Assembly: GCA_045543495.1 (NCBI GenBank)
Contig: JAZQMO010000045.1
Span: 1 to 64,000, forward strand
Reading direction: 5' to 3'
DNA: 64,000 bases
Source of the DNA: RGIG5579 sp045543495
Lineage (GTDB): Bacteria > Bacillota > Clostridia > Oscillospirales > SIG627
Part shown: positions 58,343-64,000 of the stretch, in pieces
Layout of the letters: every line of letters starts with the position of its first letter
Position numbering within the stretch: the stretch's first letter is position 1
Made by a program: the position numbers and the translations under genes
The notes under the pieces: model-generated
What the model was told of the DNA's origin: nothing
Database searches by the model: none
What the model saw: only the letters and a program-made list of their open reading frames with translations

Positions 58343-58759
58343 TCATTTTTTGAAAGGAAATTGATTCTTTTTATATTTTCCTCTCTTTTTTGTTTGAATA
58401 AAATATGAAAACAAAACCGAAAACAGTACAAAAAGCAAATAGCGGATCACAAGTTCTAAAAATTCAACATGATCTCCCGCAATTAGACCAATTGCAATCA
58501 ACACAAGAGAAAACACAGCAGAAACCAAAAGAGACTGCAACACACCGCCCCCGCCGAGACGATTGACAAACGCAACCACAAATGAGAGAACGACAAAAAC
58601 AGCATACACAGCAATGGAATAAAACCGTTCAAATTGTGTGAGCGTTTTCAAAAGGGCAGTTGAAAGAAGGGAGAGCAATACAAAAGCAATTGCAGTCACA
58701 AAAAAGCTAACAAGCAGCCCCTTTAAGGAAAAAAACTTGGTTTTCATTTTTGTATTCAT
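58343..58759 (-). CDS. Four-helix membrane protein, TIGR04086-like
   Basis: 138 residues with four membrane helices (about 12-35, 44-64, 72-94, 100-120) and a Lys-rich C-terminal tail. Layout fits the TIGR04086 family of small Clostridia membrane proteins; function unknown. AAGGAG before ATG 58759, inside a small hairpin (58765-58781). 6 bases before the next gene. Confidence 0.7.
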   Translation of the reverse strand: MNTKMKTKFFSLKGLLVSFFVTAIAFVLLSLLSTALLKTLTQFERFYSIAVYAVFVVLSFVVAFVNRLGGGGVLQSLLVSAVFSLVLIAIGLIAGDHVEFLELVIRYLLFVLFSVLFSYFIQTKKRGKYKKNQFPFKK

Positions 58760-58764
58760 AAAAA

Positions 58765-58781
58765 ACTCCTTTTTTTGGAGT
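58765..58781 (-). promoter_or_regulatory. Hairpin covering the RBS of the TIGR04086-like gene
   Basis: On the minus strand ACTCC-N7-GGAGT followed by TTTTTT. It could be a weak terminator after the helicase-like gene or a translation switch, since GGAG of the next ribosome site lies in the right arm. Only a 5-bp stem. Confidence 0.35.
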
Positions 58782-58806
58782 ATATGCCTGATTCATACAA
58801 AAATGA

Positions 58807-61800
58807 TTAAATCATATTCTCTTGTTCATTATTTGCCCCTAACAGAGACAGAATGGAATCCATAACCCCCTCAAAGGAGTCAAATGCATTGGCAGATCGA
58901 AGGCGATAGATTCTCCAGCCATTCTTTTCATAAAAGATGCGGTTGGCTATTTCAATGGAGGAAAGGTTAGACTTTTGGTTCATAACCGTTTGATCTGAGA
59001 TAATGCCAAGCTGAAAGACACCGTTTTTCAAAACGGCAAGGTCAATGTAGTAACGACCGCTTTGTACTCCGCACAAAACCCGATACCCTTTTGATTCCAA
59101 AACAGAACGAATATCTGACAGGACAGCAGATTTCTCAACCGAACCGTTTTCCGCATAGGAATTATTCCCTTCGGGAGCATCCAAAAGACGGAACAAAAGG
59201 TGAAACGCCGAATTGGTGGAAAGAAGAGAGGGTGAATGCCGAAGCTCCTCCGAGCCAAAGCTCGTTACAACACAAAGCTTCTTTTTTGCGCAGGAAAGAA
59301 TGGAAAGCAATGCTTTCTTGGGATCCGATCCGCCAAACTCCATAGACCGATAGGACAGGCGCGAGCCATGCAAGCTGCGGTCAGTGGAATAGGTAGCACA
59401 ATACAACAAGGTATCGCAGGCTTCCAACCCCTCCTGAAGGGACAAAATTCGAATATGCTCCGCTGCTCGGAAGGCTGCGGCAAGCTCCTCCTTTTGTCTC
59501 AAACGCTGAGCAAAAAGACGCAAAATCAGTTTCTTTTGCTCATTGGTCCCCGCAACAACACCGATACGTTCACGCTTGCCGGAAAGAATGAATCTCTCAA
59601 GAAAATCAATACAATACTCTGCTTCTGCAAAGTTTGCATTTTCATATTCCGTGTCAAAGGAGCCTGACACACGAACCCACTCCCAATGACGAGAATCCTC
59701 GGGAGAGGGAGCGGTATAAGCTCTGGAATCGGTACGAAGGGCCTTGGAATATTGAACGCATAAGCCGTTCATAGAGGAATTGCCGCTGTAAATGGCGGAA
59801 AGAGAATACTTTTCCTCCGTATGCTTCCAAAAATAGTCAAAAGCCGCCGTGGACAGATCAAAAGCCGAATCCAAGGTATGATAAGAGGAAGAAAGAGTAC
59901 CTGCAAAGGCTACCTTCTTTCCTGCGGCAAAGGCCCAAAACAGCCGTGACAGGGAAAGCTTGTTCCGATTTTCAATCAATACAAAATCAAAGATCTTTTT
60001 TTCCTTTCCAAAGAGCTTTTCGGCCTCCTGCAAGGTTGCGATCACAAGAGGAAACGCCGATGTAAAGGAATCCGGATTGGAGGAAATCAGCTCCGTGGGA
60101 TCAAATGCATCCGGAACAATATCGGAAAAGGCTTCAAGTCTGATATGAGAAAGAACAGAATTCATTTCCTTTTTCAAGAGCAAATTGCGCTTTTGAGAAA
60201 GACGGATAAACCTTTGAGTGAATTCTTCAAAATCGATCTGACCGGGAACAAGCTCGGGATGCGCAATAAAATTGAATTCGCAAACAGCCTTGAAAAATGC
60301 CCTGAGAAAGCCTTTGCGCAATTCATCAATAGAAATTTTACCGGCTTCCACTATAATAACAACATTTTTCAAGCCAATGCGAAGAGCATCCTCCCGAACG
60401 GAAAGCCAGGAGCACCAGGATTTCAGGTGATCCATGGAAGCAAAGGCGGTTTGAAGCTTCTCGTAAAGACTTGCGAAATAGTCGCTACCTCTGGCGCTTG
60501 CCTCAGGATAGAAGAAATCCAGTTGATTGAGAAGGATTGTTTCCAATCTTTCCTTCTGCATAATATACTCTTCACTTAGATCCCGAAGCTGGCAAAGCTT
60601 ATCCATTACGCCAACTGTTTCCGAAGCCATTCTGAAATCTAAAGCAAAGTCGTGCAAACGGTCAATGCTAAAAGCATTTTGAAAGACTGAATACGCCTGA
60701 TAGCAAAGATCCGCCGCCACCTGCAAGCGATCCCAAGCAGAATCGGAATCATCCTCCCGAACGGAAAGAAGAGAAAACACTTTTCCCTTCTCCTGTCGGA
60801 TCAGGGCTTGATTTTTTTGATATACATCCAGACGGGACAGGATATACTCCACATTTTCCACATCGCAATTTGGCTTCAAATAGCGTTTTACGCTTTTGAA
60901 TATGCTATGCTTCTGTGTGATAGCTTTAAAGCTTTTGTCAAATTTCAACTGATTGTAGCGAGAGAAAAGATCGTTTGCATCCAGCTCGAAAATCTCTTTT
61001 TGAAAGCTGATCTGCAAGGTTTCCAAAATGGATTCATTTTCTCTTTTTGCCTGAATCAACTGTGTGACATTCCTGAAATGCTCCTCCACGCTGTGAGGAT
61101 TGGCAAAAAAGGATTCAGGGACTACCACAAATTCCGAGAACAGACGAACCAGGTCCTGAAAGGCGTAAAAAGCGTTATAGGAACGAAGATCCTCCAAAGA
61201 AGGAAAGAATACAACCAGCTGATCCCGTATTATGGAAATTTTCTCCATACAATGAAGTATCTCCTCCAACTGACGAATCAGCTTGGATTTATACTCATAA
61301 GAAAAATTCTTTTGCTTCACAAGAAGCAAAGGATGATCCGAAACAGAACCGATCTCGCTGACGATTTTTATGATATCATTTACCGATGTAAACCAATTTT
61401 GCACCATCTCATCCGAAAGCATACCAACCTGCTCGGGCGAAAACACAATGCCGTCCGTTGCATCCTGAAGCTGGTGGTAACGGTCGGAGGCTACAAGGAA
61501 GGAGGAGACAATTTTCTTCTCACCTTCCAAATCGGAATAATAGGCATCCATCGCACGAAGACAATCTTTGATGGACTCATTCACTTGGAAGATTTCATCG
61601 TGAGGTTCAAAAATGCCTTCAAAATCGGCTTTGGAAAACAGTTTTCTCTCTTCGGTAAGATCCAAAATGAAGGCTTTATCGAAATACTCAGAGCAAATAT
61701 TCTTAAAAGAATCGGTATGATATAAAGGGTCCGTGATATAAAGAACGCTCTTTCCGCTTTTGAGAGCCGATAAGGCAGCCTTGGCAAACAAGGTGGAGGC

Positions 61801-62979
61801 GCCTGAACCCATTTGCGCACGAATCAGGGTGAAGGGATTCGAGAGTATCTTTCCCAAGATCTTATTTTGATTGACATCCAAATCGTTATCGTAGTGAATG
61901 GCTTGTTTCTGACCGCCGCAGGGAATGCTCTTTCCCGTCAAAACTGCCGATACAACAGGCTCATCAGAATACTTACAGAGCAGATCATAATAGTCGGAAA
62001 ATCCGCCTGATTTTGATTCTTGATCCGGCTCGGAAAGGAGAAGGTTTCCATTCATTCTCTTAGGCAAAGAAAGAATTCTGTTTTCTCTCGCCGCAGAAAT
62101 GTCTAAAACGGTGATTTTTTCATCCGACAAGGACAAATAATTCTTGGTGTGAAACAGTGCTTGATCAAAGGGAAGCTCACTGCCAAAGGCGAAATAATTA
62201 CAATCAATAAAGTACAGCTGATCTAAATTCAGCGTACCCTTGGGATAAAGGGATAAAAGCTTCATTGGCTTTTCACGCAGGGAAAAGCCGGAGTATACTT
62301 TGTTCTTCCCTGCAAACGCCATAACGGGAGACAATCCGTTTCTCTCACAAAGGGATGCAAACAAAAGCCCAAGCTCAAGGGGAGCGGCAACCTTTTCTTT
62401 CAAAACTCTCTCGGGCAACCGAAGAGGAAGCGCAATAGAGCCGGAAAAATCCTCGGATGAATAGGTGATTTTTTTCGTTTTAATGCCCTGATAAATCTGA
62501 TGACAAAGATCTAATGCGTCCGTATAAGCACAAATAGGCCCGATTTCATCCAATTCTTCCTCATCGGGAGTCACAAACATCGCCAAGGATTCGGGCTTAT
62601 CTCCCATACCGGAGAAGTAATGATAGGGCAAAAGCTTACAGGAAAAGGCTGCGGTATCCAGCACCGTATCATTCGCATCCAAAACACTGATTTCAACACT
62701 TGCATTTTCCACCGTTTGGAGACGAGCCAGATACAAAGGATCAATTCTAACAAAATCACAGGAAAGAGCCTTAAACCCTAAGGGCGCAACAAAATCAACA
62801 CCGATCTGACCCGATACAATAAAGTCGGGCTTCGCTGTTACGAGGATCTTGATTGATTGGTAGGACACTTGGGTCAAATTCTCAATGTAAAGATAATCAA
62901 ACAGGCTGAAACCGCAATGGTGCATGCCATAGCTATAATTATCTTTGTAATTGAGTTCGATTTTAAAACTCTTATCCAT
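58807..62979 (-). CDS. Large SF1-helicase/nuclease-like protein with degenerate catalytic motifs
   Basis: 1390 residues, uninterrupted. Order matches DUF4011-type SF1 helicases with a C-terminal Vsr-like nuclease: N-terminal beta region (1-130), transglutaminase-like region (about 185-235), helicase core (about 365-1270), long helical insert (about 480-930), MTES_1575-like nuclease (about 1278-1367). Expected motifs are altered: GTCLDLA reads AAPLELG (198-204); GHAFAG reads NKVYSG (226-231); Walker A GPPGTGKS reads AQMGSGAS (388-395), without Lys; Walker B DEA reads IEN (1002-1004); GDPKQLPPT reads GTLSSSYHT; NVAVTRAR reads LLSILSCAK; nuclease IDLAV is kept (D1313), but GIECDG reads GIISDQ. 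Likely a non-catalytic DNA- or protein-binding scaffold. GGAG before ATG. Confidence 0.82.
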   Translation of the reverse strand: MDKSFKIELNYKDNYSYGMHHCGFSLFDYLYIENLTQVSYQSIKILVTAKPDFIVSGQIGVDFVAPLGFKALSCDFVRIDPLYLARLQTVENASVEISVLDANDTVLDTAAFSCKLLPYHYFSGMGDKPESLAMFVTPDEEELDEIGPICAYTDALDLCHQIYQGIKTKKITYSSEDFSGSIALPLRLPERVLKEKVAAPLELGLLFASLCERNGLSPVMAFAGKNKVYSGFSLREKPMKLLSLYPKGTLNLDQLYFIDCNYFAFGSELPFDQALFHTKNYLSLSDEKITVLDISAARENRILSLPKRMNGNLLLSEPDQESKSGGFSDYYDLLCKYSDEPVVSAVLTGKSIPCGGQKQAIHYDNDLDVNQNKILGKILSNPFTLIRAQMGSGASTLFAKAALSALKSGKSVLYITDPLYHTDSFKNICSEYFDKAFILDLTEERKLFSKADFEGIFEPHDEIFQVNESIKDCLRAMDAYYSDLEGEKKIVSSFLVASDRYHQLQDATDGIVFSPEQVGMLSDEMVQNWFTSVNDIIKIVSEIGSVSDHPLLLVKQKNFSYEYKSKLIRQLEEILHCMEKISIIRDQLVVFFPSLEDLRSYNAFYAFQDLVRLFSEFVVVPESFFANPHSVEEHFRNVTQLIQAKRENESILETLQISFQKEIFELDANDLFSRYNQLKFDKSFKAITQKHSIFKSVKRYLKPNCDVENVEYILSRLDVYQKNQALIRQEKGKVFSLLSVREDDSDSAWDRLQVAADLCYQAYSVFQNAFSIDRLHDFALDFRMASETVGVMDKLCQLRDLSEEYIMQKERLETILLNQLDFFYPEASARGSDYFASLYEKLQTAFASMDHLKSWCSWLSVREDALRIGLKNVVIIVEAGKISIDELRKGFLRAFFKAVCEFNFIAHPELVPGQIDFEEFTQRFIRLSQKRNLLLKKEMNSVLSHIRLEAFSDIVPDAFDPTELISSNPDSFTSAFPLVIATLQEAEKLFGKEKKIFDFVLIENRNKLSLSRLFWAFAAGKKVAFAGTLSSSYHTLDSAFDLSTAAFDYFWKHTEEKYSLSAIYSGNSSMNGLCVQYSKALRTDSRAYTAPSPEDSRHWEWVRVSGSFDTEYENANFAEAEYCIDFLERFILSGKRERIGVVAGTNEQKKLILRLFAQRLRQKEELAAAFRAAEHIRILSLQEGLEACDTLLYCATYSTDRSLHGSRLSYRSMEFGGSDPKKALLSILSCAKKKLCVVTSFGSEELRHSPSLLSTNSAFHLLFRLLDAPEGNNSYAENGSVEKSAVLSDIRSVLESKGYRVLCGVQSGRYYIDLAVLKNGVFQLGIISDQTVMNQKSNLSSIEIANRIFYEKNGWRIYRLRSANAFDSFEGVMDSILSLLGANNEQENMI

Positions 62980-63051
62980 AAAAAACTCCGCAGAAATATC
63001 TATTTTATTTTACCACAAAAGCCTTTTTCCGTCAACATGGATTCAGGCAAA

Positions 63052-63081
63052 AAATAAAGGTGCAAAGGCACCTTTATTTAT
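63052..63081 (-). terminator. Terminator of the DtxR-family gene
   Basis: Stem aaataaaggtgc / gcacctttattt with a 4-base loop, overlapping the stop codon. Weak T-run on the minus strand. Confidence 0.75.
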
Positions 63082-63451
63082 CTTGCAAATATGTTTTTGA
63101 ATGGGCTTTCAAAGCAGCGAAGGTCTCCTCGCTAATGACATGCTCGATTTTGCAGGCATCATTGGAGGCCACCTCTGCGCACACCCCGAGTCGAATGAAA
63201 AACTCCGTTAAAAGCAAATGTCTCTCATACATTTTTTCTGCAATGGCAAGGCCTTCTTCGGTTAAAGATAAATAACCTTCCCCCGACACCGTTATGAAGC
63301 CTGCGCCTTTCAAGAGGCCAATGGCTCTGGAAACACTGGGCTTGGAATACCCTGTGTGGTTAACCACATCAATAGACCGTATATTGGCTTTTTTCTTTTT
63401 TAATAAAAAAATGCTTTCCAGATACATTTCTCCGGATTCATATATCTTCAT
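63074..63451 (-). CDS. DtxR/MntR-family metal-dependent regulator
   Basis: 125 residues. Winged helix (ESGEMYLESIFLLKKKKANIRSIDVVNHTGYSKPSVSRAIGLLKGAGFI) then the metal-binding/dimer domain (HLLLTEFFIRLGV...NDACKIEHVIS, with the E..H type ligands). No C-terminal SH3 domain, as in MntR. Would sense Mn2+ or Fe2+. No metal transporter is adjacent in the window. GAGGT before ATG. Confidence 0.9.
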   Translation of the reverse strand: MKIYESGEMYLESIFLLKKKKANIRSIDVVNHTGYSKPSVSRAIGLLKGAGFITVSGEGYLSLTEEGLAIAEKMYERHLLLTEFFIRLGVCAEVASNDACKIEHVISEETFAALKAHSKTYLQDK

Positions 63452-63512
63452 ATCAAAACCTCAAATTCAAGATTTATAATGATTATATCATAATAAAAGT
63501 GATTTGTCTACT

Positions 63513-63534
63513 AAAAAAGAGAGCCGAAGCTCTC
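63513..63534 (-). terminator. Terminator of the glutamate-synthase-like gene
   Basis: 6-bp stem gagagc / gctctc with CGAA loop; minus strand followed by six T. Directly after the stop at 63539. Confidence 0.75.
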
Positions 63535-63538
63535 CATT

Positions 63539-64000
63539 TTAGTCAAAAAGATATTTTGCAATGGCCGCTGCGGCAGTTTTTCCGGCACCCATTGCTGAAA
63601 TTACGGTGGCCGCTCCGGTAACGGCATCGCCACCTGCATAAAGACCCTTGATCGATGTCAGGCCTTCTTCCGTTACCACGATACCGCCTCGGGAATTGAC
63701 CTCAAGACCTTCTGTGGTATCCTTAATCAAAGGGTTGGGTGAGGTGCCGATGGATATAATCACCGTATCCACAGGCATTTCAAATTCAGAATCGGGAATG
63801 GCAACGGGGCGCCGTCTTCCCTTTTCATCCGGTTCGCCGAGCTCCATTCTGATACACCGCATCCCGGTAACGGTGCCGTTTTTGGGATCTCTTGGATCAG
63901 AAGGATTTTCATAACCGAGGATTTCGACGGGATTGCAAAGAAGAGAAAACTCAATTCCCTCTTCCATTGCATGCTCCACCTCTTCCTTACGGGCAGGAAG
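63539..64000 (-). CDS. NADPH-dependent glutamate synthase small-subunit-type oxidoreductase, C-terminal part (partial)
   Basis: The frame is open to the window edge (154 residues seen); the N-terminus lies outside. Upstream codons encode LPARKEEVEHAMEEGIEF, the GltA-family block, then CIRMELGEPDEKGRRR, PVDTVIISIGTSPNPLI and the FAD-binding end GLYAGGDAVTGAATVISAMGAGKTAA. Transfers electrons from NAD(P)H; in this subfamily the gene is called gltA, or belongs to NfnB-like proteins. Which of these cannot be decided from the fragment. Confidence 0.88.
   Translation of the reverse strand, partial: LPARKEEVEHAMEEGIEFSLLCNPVEILGYENPSDPRDPKNGTVTGMRCIRMELGEPDEKGRRRPVAIPDSEFEMPVDTVIISIGTSPNPLIKDTTEGLEVNSRGGIVVTEEGLTSIKGLYAGGDAVTGAATVISAMGAGKTAAAAIAKYLFD

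Overview
The window looks like chromosomal DNA of an anaerobic, endospore-forming Firmicute of the class Clostridia, probably an uncultured gut-type lineage. Evidence is the forespore sigma factor SigG, an alpha/beta-type SASP, CotF-like coat proteins, a SepF/YggT/DivIVA division cluster, a Na+-pumping biotin oxaloacetate decarboxylase, AGGAGG-type ribosome sites and many sigma-A promoters with 17-base spacers. Base composition is moderate, roughly mid-40s percent GC by eye. I cannot assign a genus.

Layout. 1-4492 (-): N-terminal 1497 residues of a very large secreted repeat protein. 4.7-8.0 kb (-): glnS and gltX. 8.2-12.0 kb (+): oxaloacetate decarboxylase operon (gamma, biotin carrier, beta, alpha). 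12-16.4 kb: galK, an AT-rich orphan, rlmD, a TSCPD protein and dapB. 16.4-25.9 kb (+): a long, tightly packed operon queA-miaA-HlyD-like-yggS-sepF-yggT-divIVA-lspA-rluD-HAD-split transketolase. 26-30.9 kb (+): an envelope module of M50-like protease, LiaF-like protein, DUF4097-like protein and an ABC exporter. 30.95-31.66 kb: an IS200-type insertion. 31.9-33.3 kb (+): a helix-turn-helix protein fused to a PolC-like, apparently catalytically dead polymerase core. 33.4-36.5 kb: capA-sigG, SASP and a DUF4364 protein. 37.2-43.2 kb (-): a DeoR-controlled 2-oxoacid dehydrogenase complex with a fused E1. 43.3-43.8 kb: coat genes. 43.8-45.9 kb (-): coiled-coil, SDR and helical-repeat proteins. 46-50.2 kb (+): three tandem ceramidase-like paralogues. 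50.2-57 kb: ruvX, yajC, tRNA-Ser, an aminotransferase, a degenerate SecD, ispDF and a solute-binding lipoprotein. 57-63 kb (-): birA, two membrane proteins and a 1390-residue helicase/nuclease-like protein whose catalytic motifs all look lost. 63-64 kb (-): a DtxR-family regulator and the 3' end of a glutamate-synthase-type oxidoreductase.

How it fits together. BirA would biotinylate the oxaloacetate decarboxylase carrier. The queA-tkt cluster joins tRNA/rRNA modification, division-site assembly, lipoprotein maturation and pentose metabolism. SigG and the SASP form a sporulation segment with forespore-type promoter sequences. The two strongest candidates for undescribed biology are the two 'dead enzyme' proteins: the HTH-PolC-like protein (31896-33314) and the helicase/nuclease-like protein (58807-62979). 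Both are intact open frames that keep their fold signatures while losing catalytic residues. The tandem ceramidase-like trio, the OadB with a secreted N-terminal domain and the SecD-like protein without its membrane Asp motif are also worth attention.

All calls come from reading the sequence without database searches. Family names are by motif recognition and boundaries of non-coding signals are approximate.
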